Shown here: one piece after another, positions 48,901-61,443 of the stretch
How the letters are laid out: every line of letters starts with the position of its first letter
Numbering within the stretch: the stretch's first letter is position 1
NCBI GenBank assembly: GCA_964020155.1
Contig: OZ026549.1
Location: forward strand, 1,423,633-1,487,632
Length of the DNA stretch: 64,000 nucleotides
Source: Chondrilla cf. caribensis
Lineage: Eukaryota; Porifera; Demospongiae; Chondrillida; Chondrillidae
Direction of reading: 5' to 3'
Notes under the pieces: generated by a model
Told to the model about the DNA's origin: nothing
Seen by the model: the letters and a program-made list of their open reading frames with translations, nothing else
Databases searched by the model: none
Translations under genes and position numbers: made by a program

Positions 48901-51900
48901 GTGTTTTGAGCACTAAACTGTGAACCACTCTGCACTGGTGGTAGCGAGGATGGTGGTAGTGAGGATGGTGGTAGTGAGGATGGTGGTAGCGAGGATGGTG
49001 GTAGTGAGGATGGTGGTAGTGAGGATGGTGGTAGGGAGGATGGTGGTAGTGAGGATGGTGGTAGGGAGGATGGTGGTTGGGAGGATGATGGTAGTGAGGA
49101 TGGTGGTAGTGAGGATGGTGGTAGTGAGGATGGTGGTAGTGAGGATGGTGGTAATAAGTTTGGTGGTAGTGTGGATGGTGGTAGAGTGGATGGTGGTAAC
49201 GAGGAGTAATGAAAGGGATAAGATACTGGATGTGATGATGCGATTCCAAACAAAGATGTTGCAATATTAGGCTGGTATGACGTAACAGTCACTGAATGAG
49301 GGCTGATTTCTGGTAGATGTGAAGACAACACTCCAGCTGGATGAGATCTCTCAAGCAGTGTTTGTGGTGTGATGATGGTGGGGTGTTGAGAGGAGGCATC
49401 CAGCATGTAGTCACTGTCAGTAGCCAGTGGACTAGCTGATGAGAGAAGGGAGCCTTCACTTTGAGTGATGTCAGAATCAGTCATGCGAGAATACGACTGC
49501 TCCAATTCCTAACAAAAACCAGAAAGAATGCATACTATAGTTGTACCTGTATTGGATACATGTACGTACATACACCCATACATACATATACGTATACGTA
49601 TGTACACACATGTTCCATAAGTAACATATTTGAGAATGCACAAAGTTGTATGTATGTACGTACGTATGTGTGCATGTACGTACATATGTACTATGCATAA
49701 CACGTGAGGTACATATGTATGTATTCGAGTATGAACACATACACACATAAGCATGTACATACATATTCCTAACACTAGGTACATTTGCACAGTACACACC
49801 AAAAGCGGGGTATAACTACTACATACATATGTCAGTACCTTAGAAACCTGACGGAGACGTTCGTAGATTGCCTGCGTTTCAGCAAAATGATCCTCGGTAA
49901 CACTGGACCACTGTGAACTAGTTGTGAGGGGCTTCTCAAATCTACTTGTGGCTTCCTTCAGTGGTGGGTGGGAAATCACAGGGTCAGCAAACCGGAGTAT
50001 CTTCTTGGATTTCAGTGGGTCCCTACTCTCCTGCCTACCTCTGAAGGCAGAGGGGAGTGGAACAGGTGAGGACCGGCTGCTACCCCTCTTCAGGTATCCA
50101 CTAACTGCTTTCTCCAACACTGCCACTTGTCCCCTCAAATCCTCTGCCTCTGCAGTTGCGTCTGTCAGTAGGATGTCCTTCTCTGACACCAGGAGGTGAA
50201 GGCTGTCAATGCGATCCTTCAACAGGGCCACAGCTTTCTGGTAGTGGTCTTTCTCTGTCTGCAGCTTTTTGACATCTCCTCTTCTTCTTGCAACTTCCTT
50301 GTGGACTTCATCTTGTAGCTTCACCTGAAGAGTACAAATATGCAAATACATACATGTATATACGAGCAGTATATTGACAAGTACTGTACATGTGTGTATG
50401 TAGGTATCCACCTACAGACTGTCTGCAAATTCCTACTACAGCTTAACTTACTGTGACAATTACATATGCATGCAAGTAAGGACGTGATATGTACATATGC
50501 ACGTACAGTATCCGTCAAGGAAACCTCAACGTATGGTAATTGTATTGTAACACAATTATTATTACATTGTAATGTAATCGTTGTGGATCGCAGTGGAATT
50601 GTAAGTTGGACTGTAGAATTTTATTGCTAACTAATTGCGTGTGAACCATACACAGATACGTACGTACTTTATCACAGTATGTACATATGTAAGTACATTC
50701 TTGGAAAAACACACAGTTGTAACTTGTACATAAGTACAGGTGTTTTCATAGAAATACATGAATTTAAAACATATACATAAGAGTGTATGTACGTACATTA
50801 CTGTTTGCACCATATACTGTAGATATGCAGATATGCGTGTATGTACATAGGTACGTACATATTATGTACATATGTGCCTAGTATGTACGTAAGCATACAT
50901 ACTACAGTGTACTACTTGATGTACCATTTCAGCTTCTTTCTCAGTGGTTCTCTTTGTCAGTTCATCAATAGTTGCCTTCATTTCTGGAGGAACATATATA
51001 CATATGTGATTGCATGAATCAATATTATATGCACTTATGCACTTACTGTAAGTACGTACATACATACGTACATACATGCACAAATCAATATTCAACACAG
51101 TTTCTACTTGCATTTACATACACATGTATGTATAAACGTATGTACGTACTTACGTACGTACGTATGTGAACGTACGTAAATGTACGTACGTATGTACATA
51201 GACATTATATCACCTCCTGGAAAAATAAAGGATCAAAACTTTTTTGTAAAGGTGATATACAGAAGCAGCATGTGCCCTGATTGTTCACTTGTTGACCTTT
51301 AGACTCAATACACTCACCAATCTCCCTGTGATCTGCATCATCAATAACGCCTTCCAGTTTCCTCTGTAACGATTCCACCTCCCTCTCCAGCTGTCTGACG
51401 TGGTGGCTCCTGCTCTGGACCTCCGATGAGTTCACTTGCTGCTGGAGAAGGTCCTTCTGCTTCTGCAGCTCAACCTGCTCCGATGTGGCAGAGTGTAGGG
51501 AGGTTCTCAGATGGTCACATTCCGATTTTGAATGCCCTAATTCCGATTTCAACTGCAGCTTGTCATTTTCCAGTTTCTTCACAGCCTCATGTAGTTCTAT
51601 TGAGGATACAACCATAACACAAAACAATAAACAGTGATGTAGCCAGAAATTTAATAAAGGGTGGTGCAGATATCTAGAACTATGGGGGTATCAGAGTGGG
51701 ACATGCTCATATTGTATTGTCCTTGTCGAGTCGATATGAACAGAACAAATATAAAATGGCTGGCCAATCACATTGCTATTACAATGTATTTGAGGAATTT
51801 ATGCAGCATACTGATGGGTATTTAATTTCAAGTGATGTTCTAATTTCCATAATAAAAGAAACAAAAATTGTATAAAGGAGTACGCAAGCAAAACTTTTAC

Positions 51901-54900
51901 TCTGTGGCATATACAAAGACACACGTGCCCTGATTGCGATATAATATATATAATACATGTTTCTACGTGTAACCACAACAATAAATTTATATAATAATTT
52001 ATATTGCGTGAAGAAAGATGGCCGATTTTGAACGCACAGAATTAGAAATTGGGGTAGAATTTCTGCGCTGAAGCTTCGCCGAACGTATGAATTTCAGCGG
52101 AGGTTCTTCTGAACCTCAGAAAGAAGCTCAAGTAATTCAAGTACGGGGGCAGCAGCCCCGCTAGTTTTTTTTAACTCGAATTACTTGTTTGAAGAATTCA
52201 CGCAGAGAAAATAAGCTGATAAATGAAAGGAAAGCATGGCGCTGCACCACTCTACCACGCTTTAGCTACATCACTGATGAAAATGTCTATCCACATACGT
52301 AAGTATCTCACAAAATCCCCAAATCAAAGTATGTTTGCATGTGTACAGATAAACATACAAATGTACGTAAATACGTACACATACAATGGATGATGTACGT
52401 ATGTATGCATGCATGTACGTACCATCTATTGTGATCTGCATCCTTCTAATGGTACTATCATTCACTCTCTCCCTTCTCTCAGCTTCCAGTTGGAGTCTGA
52501 ATTGAGAATGAAGAAGAATGTGCACACGTACATACGTACGTATGTACGTATTTTTATAATACGTATGTACACATACAACCTACCTATGTAAGTACAGTAC
52601 AAACATATTAATTTTACCAATGTACGTACATACACATACAGAATGTACTTATGTATTTTTATAAGTTCATTTCAACCAAGTGAAAGACTCGATCTACATA
52701 CTAGCATGGACACAATGTTGGACTTCTCAATTTTGAACATATTTTTATGATTTGTAGTACGTACGTACATATATTTGTCAACGGCTACCCACACTCACTC
52801 CATTTTCATAGCATCAACTTGTTTACTGCAGTCTTGCTTGACCTCAGAGATCCCAGCCTCTCTCCTTTCCACCTCCTCCAGCAGAGCCTTCACCCGTTCT
52901 TCTTCACACTTTACTGATTGCCTACAGAGGTCACTTTGACGCCTCAGCTCGCTCTCCCTCATCTTCACTACATCAAGTTCCTTCAACAGCACCTGACGCT
53001 GGAGGTGGACCGAGTTCTCTAGTTCCTTCAGGAAAATAACAAACATGTACATACATACACTAGTGCAGAAAAAGAAATGATAGGTGTACGTACGTACGTA
53101 CATACATTCATATACAATACATACGTACATACACATGCACGTACATACGTATCTGTATTTTGTATGTGTATGTATGTAGATAGTTCAGAGACCCCAAATG
53201 TGTAGTGCATCAAGAGCTGATACGTATGTATCCACTGAATATTGCATGGAAAAGTGAGGTACAGTACGGTGGAATCCTGGATGGTGACCACAGTGGACTG
53301 GTACCCTGATTGACTGTACACAACGTTTGTACGTAAGTACGTACTTAGACACTTTTGAGGAGCTACAGAATAATAATCTGTTTCTTATCACCATGGCCTT
53401 CCCAAGTGTCCAAATATGTACCTGAAAATAGAACCCTTCTAGGGTGCTACACTTTGAGGTGACCAGAATGTACATTTCCCCCTTCCCCTTGGAATAGCAC
53501 TAGATCTTGTGGTGACCAGAAATAGAAAGCCTGTTGCTGGTCCCCATGGCCTCTCCTGGGGCCAAATGACTCAGAACACCACAATAATAGGCAAGTGTAC
53601 AGATAATACATACGTACATATGTACGTACCTCTTCTCTTTGCCTCATTTTATCATGAAGTGAGCGTTCCAGTTTATTAAGACCATCCAATTTCTGTCTGT
53701 ATTCGGTATGAAGCTGCATAAGTACAGTACATACAGTATGTACACACAGTAGGCATGTATGTATGTACATATACAAATGCATGTACGTACATATGTACGT
53801 ACGTATGTAATTATTACACAATCAGAGTTATCTGGAGTGCCATTTGTGTGGAACTATGTAGGTAAATAGGTAGGTAGGTACATAGGTATCAACAGGTGTA
53901 CGTATGTACATATACTGTATACGTATCTGTGTATGAAGGTACGAAATTGCAAGTATGCTGAAAATAGCTGACGCCCGCCATATTGAAGTCGTCCCGTAAC
54001 TTTTGGCCGCCACTGTACGTACGTATATGTAGATAGATAGATACATATAGAAATGGTTAAAATATCTAGGAGTGGTGAACATCTCAGATTTGTACAAACC
54101 ATGCCGAGGATTCTCCCTCCAATTGGGATTCATACGTACATACATAGAAGTGCAACAAGCATTGGGCACTAATACGTACATTTCTGCGAACTTCAGTATG
54201 TAGGAGTTATCCTAATGTTCACGGCATTACAGCTACCTATTGTATGTACACATGTACATTGAAGTGCACAAACTGGCTACACCAGAACCAGAAACCGAAG
54301 CCCGGTTTAACATGTACAATAATGTAACGTGTACCTCCATTTCACCCATGAATTGGCTGGATATCAAGGATGCAGGTTTATGAAAGCCATATTAAAGAGT
54401 CCTGACCGTATTCATACTATGGATATACATTGTGACAATACCTGATCTTGTATCTGTGTCAGTTGCTTCTGGTACCTCTCTTGTTCTGCTAACTTGACTT
54501 GAACTAACTCAACTTCTCTTATCCTTTGAACCTTACAACAAAGACACAAAATTAATGTATGCATGTGTGTAAGTATGTACATACGTATTAGTTATGTCAC
54601 TTCTAAATGAGATGCACATCTCATTTAGAAGTGACATAACTGTGTCATCAATAATTCATGGGTGAAATGGAGGTACACGTTACATTATTGTACATGTTAA
54701 ACCGGGCTTCGGTTTCTGGTTCTGGTGTAGCCAGCTAATACAGTGACACGTCCAATTAATCACTGAGAGCGTGAGCCTGAGGTGATTAACTGCACATCCC
54801 GCTTGGAAGGCATATAACCAGCTTGTGTCGTGGGATGACAATTTTGTTATTACTCCATTGTTTGTTGGAGGTAGGGTTGTTGGTGACAGGAAATTGGTCT

Positions 54901-57163
54901 GATTAGTTAGTGGAAAGGGTGATGCTTGATTGCAAGTGTCCTGTAGAGGTTTTATGAACCACATTTTTCCTTTAATTACCTGCCGATATCAGTACATTTA
55001 CACATGTATGTACTTAGGCAGACATACTGTGTTTGCTATCATAAATATAAGACAATGGAAAATCTAATATTCAACATTAAAAATTATTATTACATATCAA
55101 CTGTGGAACCCTACCACTCAACTACTAACATACGTACATACCCACATACCCTATGGGATGTACAACTCCCCCACTGTCTTGAAGACTAAGATCAACCAAA
55201 GCAAGACTTGAATCATCTGATAACTTTCATAAAAATAGTTTAAGAATAATTCTGATTCCTGTATTCACCAGGTAATTACGTATTTACCAGGTTCACCGTA
55301 CATGTACGTATACGTAGTCACTAAAAATTAATACATTATTTATATACAAACATACGTATGTACATATACGCATACGTATGCACTTACGTACGTAGCTACA
55401 GATATACGTACGTATGTACATTTGTAAACAAACATACGTACATACGTTCATGGTAAAAAAAAAAACTTTCATACTTGAATGTACTACATACAATCATACT
55501 ACAATTGTATTTTGTTCATACATACTTTTTAAAAGTACGGAAACTGTTTTCTGCATACTGTATGTTTGTACATATGCACATACGTATACTACGTATGTAC
55601 GTACGTACGTACATACTTCACTATAGAGATGTATACACACATACGTACGTACGTACAAGGGTATAATGACGATCCTTACCTCCAGTTTGATCTGCTGCTT
55701 GGCCCTTTGGTCACACTGGCTCTGGTAGAAGGCCAGTCTCTCGTCGACACTCGCTACATCATTGGAATGACGAGATGAGAACTCCATTTCAATGTGAGTC
55801 AACTTCTGAGCTGGATGGGTGAACACAGGAAATATACTGAACTTGTGTGCACATTGGTGTACACATGTACGTACATACATACGTATGCAGATTAGACAGG
55901 TATACGTATGTACGTACGTACGTATGTATGTACGTACGTATACATAGCAAATACTGCAATTACGTACGTATACAGTTAAGTACATACATACGTATATATG
56001 TACATGTAGATGTGCGAACTTACTGTACATACGTATGTACATGTGTATGCAAATACATACAAGTGAGGAACAGTACATGGTAGGATACACTTAATAATAA
56101 ATTACTTGTACAATCCAATACACATGCATGTACGTATGTATGTATGTATACAAACATGTTAATACACCATAGCACAAACTGATCACAAATGAGCTAGTTT
56201 TCATGCATACATGTAGGGAATGTACGTATAAGCACACAATATTCACGCATGTCCATACGTATGTACATACATGTATGGACGAATGTAATAAGATGCATAA
56301 TACGTACGTAGGTAGGCATCATTGTGTATTATGTATTTACATACACACATGCACACATACGTACATACATAAGTGGATACGTACCAATGGGTAGGGAAGT
56401 GGCATAGTCTGCTTCAGTCTGCACTCCAGTGGAGCTTGTGGTGGTTGGCAGAGTGAAGTGACGGGAGAGCTCCTTCAGGAGACTAGTAAGAATGCCATGT
56501 TTTTTCTCCACCTGTCGGGAACAGTGATGAGAACATTTACATACGTACGTATGTAGAATGAATAATAATTATCATACGTAATTACGTACACTGTGCATAC
56601 GTACGTACTCAATACACTGCACATGTACATTCAAAAGTTTTCCTCTAGATTGTGCTACGTATGTAGTTTGTATGTACAGTGGAACCTCTCTATTGCAAAC
56701 CTCTGAATTGCAGAAACCTCTGTATTAAGGACACTGTTCTGTGTCCCAGTGTAATACTGTAGTGTATAAATTAACCTCTGAATTGAGGACACCTCCATAA
56801 TAAGGACTAAAATTAAGGTCCCAAAGTTTCCTTTATAGAGAGGTTCCACTGTATACGTACACTTACAAAACCTACAGTACATACGTACACATTTGTACAT
56901 ACGTACTGTATGTGCAAATGTGTGTTAAATTGTACCTACCTACGTATGTACAAATGTGCATTGAATTGTACCTATGAATGTACACTGTACAGTATGTAAG
57001 TACATAGTAAGTGCAGCGCTTTAAGCCAGTGCATAACCAAGCACAAGCAGGTTTGCTCACCAGTTTCTTGTAGAGAGGAGAATCCACTGGAATGTGAAGA
57101 TAATCTAGCAGGTCTTTGGGTAACACTTCCTGTAGTTTGTAGTATGAATATATTTTCATAAAG

Positions 57164-57256
<93 letters not shown>

Positions 57257-57720
57257 CCTTAGTTCCAGACTCTGACATGAACAAGGAATGGGAGAAGTCA
57301 AACTTGTAAGCATGCAAGTGGTCAAGGATTAGACCATTGGCTACAACACAAGGCAAGGTTGATCTGCGGAGGACAAGAGAGGGTGACTCTCTGGTTCCAT
57401 TCTCCTGGAGCTCCTTTGCCAGTTTACTCCTAAACTGTGTCTGTAGAGTAGAAAAAGGATATAAGTGCATACCCAACACTAAATCGCGCCTCTACTGATC
57501 CATATCGCTCCGAATATTCAAGTTACCGGGTTAACGCTTAGCGGTGTCATCGGCAATGAATATATTACAATCATGCGCGTCTGGAGTAATCGAGAATAAA
57601 GATAGTAATACGTACCTTGAGCCACTCAGGTAGGCCATTCCCTTTCAAACTTTTGTAAATCTTCTCCCTTATTTCCATTTCTTGGTAATTCACCGGATTG
57701 CCATTGCACCCAGCAGCCAT
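45986..57720 (-). CDS. OFD1: OFD1, ciliary/centriolar LisH coiled-coil protein (14 exons, complete)
   Basis: Exons, all GT-AG and phase-consistent: 57,720-57,616; 57,440-57,258; 57,129-57,061; 56,511-56,385; 55,810-55,680; 54,531-54,442; 53,713-53,630; 53,025-52,799; 52,496-52,423; 51,596-51,318; 50,983-50,925; 50,324-49,839; 49,508-47,560; 46,028-45,986. The sum is 3,906 bp, 1,301 residues plus stop (human about 1,012). Exon 2 carries the LisH motif (VVANGLILDHLHAYKFDFSH) and exons 3-4 match the following OFD1 segment (DSPLYKKL, LLKELSRHF, TGVQTEADYA). Exons 5-12 are coiled coil, and the C-terminus has EREKRRREEQEMLL, LDPVLKKYMEIVMKE and a final SPFEDW like the human DDSW end. OFD1 sits at distal centrioles and centriolar satellites and supports ciliogenesis. 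Its extra length comes from repeats in exon 13. Confidence 0.9.
46893..47515. mobile_element. hAT-like MITE in the last OFD1 intron
   Basis: Ends TAGTGTTGGGCGGTAT and, reversed, TAGTGATGGGCGATAT. Flanks GTAGACAT (46,885-46,892) and GTACACAT (47,516-47,523) are an 8-bp duplication with one mismatch, and the three OFD1 fragments show the empty site as GGTACACATGTACTGTAC. The interior has CGGTATACCGGTATA palindromes and a G-rich tract (47,284-47,372). It inserted in the real gene after the fragments were copied. Confidence 0.82.
47284..47372. repeat. G-rich tract with quadruplex-forming pattern
   Basis: Repeated TAGGGTCAGGGGTAGGGAG-type units on the + strand give more than four runs of three or more G, inside the hAT-like MITE in OFD1. 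Confidence 0.7.
47560..49508 (-). CDS. OFD1: OFD1 exon 13 with two in-frame coding minisatellites
   Basis: A 1,949-bp exon from ELEQSYSRMTDSD to SNDSC, splicing in phase 2 to the 43-bp last exon. About 17 units of a 15-bp repeat (48,944-49,200) encode LPPSS, and about 12 units of a 24-bp repeat (48,460-48,735) encode PTPHPVGM-type octads. A basic coiled coil (EQQRKEKLKEREKRRREEQE) and the conserved KKYMEIVMKEKAAKQEQHQ segment follow. Reading straight through the donor would add about 20 residues and stop at 47,490; the downstream exon and its phase in four copies favour splicing. Confidence 0.85.
49839..50324 (-). CDS. OFD1: OFD1 exon 12, coiled coil and Ser-rich region
   Basis: A 486-bp phase-0 exon from VKLQDEVHKEVARRRGDVKK through a heptad-rich coil (LHLLVSEKDILLTDATAEAE) to a basic Ser/Pro segment (KRGSSRSSPVPLPSAFRGRQ) and ERLRQVSK. 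It is the exon missing, with most of exon 13, from the three duplicated OFD1 fragments. Confidence 0.85.
51953..52190. repeat. Interspersed repeat ending in a double hairpin, copy 2 (OFD1 intron 9)
   Basis: Same family and orientation as 30,258-30,491. Outer stem AAGTAATTCAAGT / ACTCGAATTACTT, inner stem GGGGGCAGCAGCCCC. Confidence 0.6.
54275..54737. repeat. Inverted repeat flanking OFD1 exon 6
   Basis: About 85-bp arms (54,275-54,356 and 54,652-54,737; shared CTGGCTACACCAGAACCAGA and CGAAGCCCGGTTTAACATGT) enclose exon 6 (54,442-54,531) and a perfect hairpin at 54,591-54,640 with 24-bp arms (GTTATGTCACTTCTAAATGA..). A transcript could fold exon 6 into a loop. Confidence 0.75.
55290..56400. 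repeat. (ACGT)n/TACGTACG-rich intron DNA of OFD1
   Basis: Clusters of TACGTACGTA-type repeats fill OFD1 introns here and at 49,540-49,760, 50,640-50,900, 51,040-51,200, 52,500-52,640 and 53,040-53,170. No exon is predicted inside apart from 55,680-55,810 and 56,385-56,511. Confidence 0.7.
56677..56851. mobile_element. Tigger/pogo-like MITE, 175 bp, TA duplication
   Basis: Ends CAGTGGAACCTCTCTAT and ATAGAGAGGTTCCACTG are perfect inverted repeats, flanked by TA on both sides. Terminal CAGTGGAACCTC is typical of Tc1/mariner-pogo elements. It lies in OFD1 intron 3. Confidence 0.85.
57165..57253. repeat. (CA)n microsatellite in OFD1 intron 2
   Basis: About 44 CA units end six bases from the splice donor of exon 2 (57,258). 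As the transcribed strand is minus, the intron starts GTAGGTG followed by (TG)n. Confidence 0.95.
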
Positions 57721-57807
57721 TTTATCAGTTCGTTTCTATAGAAACAGCTGTAACGTACTGTACGTTATATAGCCGCGTATACTGCATGAATATGTAGTCT
57801 GGAATAT

Positions 57808-59685
57808 TTCGACAACTAACACCGAGATCAATACTTCGACAACTAACACCGCTATCAATACCTCGACAACTAACACCGAGATCAATACTTCGACAACTAC
57901 AACCGTGAACAACCAAGACAACACCCCATCCAACGATTTCAGTCTACCTACATTCCAACCAATGCCCTCACCTGATTTTTGTTGGGGCAATCTAGATGGC
58001 ACATCGTTCTGCGACGTGGTTAATTGTGCATATGATGAAATCATTCATTGGAAAAAGCGTTTTTTTAGCGTTCACCTGGAGCACTTGGGAAAAAGTTCAT
58101 CAATGAAATGACCAAACTAATATCCGCCTATTCAGAAGGCTCCAGTATGGAGTCCGTAGCCCTCAAGGCCCTTATGATCATGCCTTCATTGCTCCTGCAA
58201 AAGCCCTTCCTTAAATCCAAAATGAGACATCACTCACAATGTCTCAAACGCAGGTTAGCCCTTTGGGAAGAGGGCAACCTTAACGAACTCATCCGTGAAG
58301 GTCGAGCCATCCAACAATCATCATCTACTCGTTCTACTACAACACAGAACATTGACAGCGCCAGGCGCTTCGCTCAAATGATGCATGAAGGTAATGTCAA
58401 ATCAGCCCTACGAATGACATCCACTCAGGACAAGGGCATGCCCATGAATGTTTCCGATTCCATTGGTGACAATGAGACCGTTTTTGATGTCCTGTGCCAG
58501 AAACATCCAGAAAAGAAGCCTCTAATACCTTCTGCAATCACAAATGATAGCACAATTAATTTCCACTCCGTGATCTTTGAAGAAATTACAGGAGATTTCA
58601 TCCGCAATATCGTTTTACGCACCCAAGGCTCTGCTGGTCCATCAGGCCTAGATGCCAAACAATGGAAACATCTATGCACCTCATTTCAATCAGCCTCAGA
58701 CTCACTTTGCGACGCCATTGCCAAACTCTCTGTCCGTTTATGTTCCTCAATCATCAATCCAGATGGTATCTCCGCCCTTACAGCTTGCCGCCTCATTGCC
58801 CTGAACAAATCTCCAGGAGTTCGTCCCATTGGGGTTGGAGAAGTTTTAAGAAGAATTGTATGTAAGGCTGCCCTAAGAATCACACGAGAAGATGTACGAA
58901 AAGCTGTCGGTCCCTTACAACTCGGAGTTGGCTATGATGGAGGGTGTGAAGCGGCTGTACATGCAATGAGTATTATGTCCTCTGAAAGTGAAGCCACACT
59001 GCTTGTCAATGCCACCAACGCATTTAATAACTTGAACAGGAATAATACCTTGGTCAACATCTCTCGGCTGTGCCCCTCCTTAGCCAATATTGTTATCAAT
59101 ACCTACAGGCAGGATACCAGTTTACACATACAGGGCAAGACCGTTATGTCTCAAGAAGGTACCGTACAAGGCGACCCTTTGTCCACATGCATATATGCCA
59201 TTGGATTGAGACCGCTCATTGATAGGATAAACCATCAGGACACCAAACAACTATGGTACGTTGATGATGCTGCTGCGACTGGAACATTGGATGCACTTTA
59301 TGAATGGTGGTCAAAGCTGATTAATGAAGGACCTAAGTTTGGATACCTACCAAATCCCCAGAAGACCTGGTTAGTCACTGATGAAAGCCTTTCAGCCAAA
59401 GCGTCAGAAATCTTCAAGGATAGTGGAATCCAAGTAACTAGTGAGGGTCGCCCTTACCTTGGATCTGCCATTGGCTCCGATACATACACCCATGATTATA
59501 TCGCTGATCACGTTAGAAAGTGGAATATGGAGCTCAACACCCTGGCCACATTTGGTAGAAGTCAACCCCATGCTGCGTATTCCGCTTTCATTCATGGATT
59601 TTCCAGCAAATGGTCTTTTCTAATGCGAACCACCGACTGTGATTGCCATCTCTATCACCCACTCGAAGATACCATCATAAAATAA
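57808..59685 (+). pseudogene. Retroelement reverse transcriptase, frameshifted and 3'-truncated
   Basis: 57,808-57,899 is a 27-bp tandem repeat in frame with 57,905-58,111 (Thr/Asn-rich, then DNFSLP-type text and HWKKRFF). A one-base loss near 58,073 shifts to the long frame 58,108-59,685 (525 codons). That frame has GPSGLDAKQWKHL, SPGVRPIGVGEVLRR, motif A LLVNATNAFNNLNR, motif B SQEGTVQGDPLS, the catalytic box YVDDAAA, and PQKTWLV. The motif A residue that is normally Asp (VDATNAFN in relatives) is Asn, so catalysis is doubtful. The frame stops shortly after HAAYSAFIHGFSSKWSFLMR, where relatives continue. It abuts the OFD1 promoter. Confidence 0.82.
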
Positions 59686-59689
59686 TTAT

Positions 59690-60355
59690 GTAAAGGTCAT
59701 TCCGTAAAAGTGTCGGGTTCAACGTCCGACATTTCACCGTTACGGAATAGCAATGTCCCCAGACCCTTTCTCCGCCCCAACAAAATAAAATGGCGGATCA
59801 AGGGTCGGCTACGCCAGACTACTGAATATGTATGTGTATAGTGACCACGTTTCGGACTCCATTGCTTTCATTGCATAGCTATAAAAGGTAGTTCTTAGCT
59901 ACAAATATATGATACCAGTATGGCGTTTGTTGCAACAATCCACATGCACTACGTATAGTGTAGTAATTACACAATTATAACCGATTTTGTTATGTCTATT
60001 CTGTGTCACTATTCAGCTACTAGGAAGGATTTATGTGCTCAAATACACCTACGTTGAAATTTGCGGTGTATATGCTTCAATATTGCATTTCCCCATGCTG
60101 TAGGTAGTAGCTAGTAATTCAAGTAACCAGGATCAACAGATAATCAAAATTAATATTATCACTAAAAAGCTAATTGTAACTACTAAACTATATAGAAACG
60201 TACATGGAAAATAGAAAAGCAATAATGACTACCTGTTATTTGCGATTAACCCCAACTAGAATGTATGTAGTATGGAGTATGTACAGTAATAGCCTTTAAG
60301 TATGGAATATGGGCACTCGGTGTCAAAAATTCAACCTAAAAGTGGAGAGTTTAAA
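59690..60355. other. Gene-free stretch
   Basis: Contains a GC-rich hairpin-like block (59,698-59,745: TTCCGTAAAAGTGTCGG pairs with CCGACATTTCACCGTTACGG) and AT-rich DNA. The hairpin may be the 3' end of the retroelement or a separate fold-back. No gene is seen. Confidence 0.5.
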
Positions 60356-60358
60356 GGG

Positions 60359-60753
60359 TTAATCTGATTTGATCCCAACATAACTGCATTCTCTCCCTGT
60401 CTTCTTGAGGGCGGCCAATATCTCCTCAGAGGAGAGGGTGGAGGTTACATACACACGCTGGGCCTCCATGTTGATGTCCACCTTACTCACGCCTGTACAC
60501 GAGTAGTATACATAAATGTTCATGCAATAGAACAACTAATAGATTTAGCATATATGGTATTTGTCACACAGGGGGGAGGGCACTAGAAAAACGCATTGTA
60601 TGCCACTTTGAATAGCTTATGTTTAACGGTTCTCCAGGTTAAATGATAAAATAAACCTGATACCTGATATACAGAACAATACAAAATCGCAGAATGGAAA
60701 TTACATAGTTGTATTGGCATCGAATGGGGTATACTATTTTACATATAATATTA

Positions 60754-60824
<71 letters not shown>

Positions 60825-61443
60825 CAGTAGAATTCAAGTGTATACTTCTGGACTATTGCAATCCATATACCCTCACATACCCACTCACACATGGGTAATT
60901 GCTCACATTTACCTTTGTCTTTCATTCTGCCCAGAACACGCTCAACAGCACCTGAACATCCCGAACATGTCATCACAACATTAAATTCAAAAATCTACAA
61001 GAGAATCAGATTCAAGACTTCAAAAAAGCTAACAATCCATCTCTCTACCAATGATTGCCAACATGAAATCTTCCATTCGACTGTAATTCTATCTGTTTTT
61101 TTAACCCGGTTGAGGGTCAAAAACTATTCGAAGTCCTCGTTTTATAAATACGAGAACTACTAATTTAAAAATTGGGCGTTCGGTGAAGGTTGAAATAGTT
61201 CGCGTATTGCTATCACTATCCATTTTCCACAACAAGGAAGTCTATAAGCATGATAAGCTTAACGTAGGTCAACGGTTCACTCTGAACACTTCGCTTAGTG
61301 CGAAATAAGGTAATAGCAATAAATATCGCGGTACAAAACATACAATAAATGATATAAGCGAAACTACGATCGCATTTATCGGGGAGTTAGTGAACAACGA
61401 ATAACTATAATCCTATTAGATGCACACGTACCTGCTCTGCCAT
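60359..61443 (-). CDS. ATOX1: ATOX1-type cytosolic copper chaperone (three exons, complete)
   Basis: Exons 61,443-61,432 (MAEQ), 60,994-60,913 and 60,492-60,359, all GT-AG with phases 0 and 1, give a 75-residue protein. Exon 2 encodes IFEFNVVMTCSGCSGAVERV with the MTCSGC copper-binding motif (MTCxGC), and exon 3 encodes VDINMEAQRVYVTSTLSSEE and LAALKKTGRECSYVGIKSD. The babbabb HMA fold layout, the length (68-75 in animals) and the KKTG loop match ATOX1/Atx1, which hands Cu(I) to P-type ATPases at the trans-Golgi. The second intron contains a (CA)n run (60,755-60,821). I see no defect. Confidence 0.93.

Noticed and set aside
48425..49270. Overlapping frames of HHPHY, VGVPTGCG and VVVRMV type opposite and beside OFD1 exon 13
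   Set aside because: They are shadow frames of the coding minisatellites; the minus frame joined by splice phase to exons 12 and 14 is the real one.
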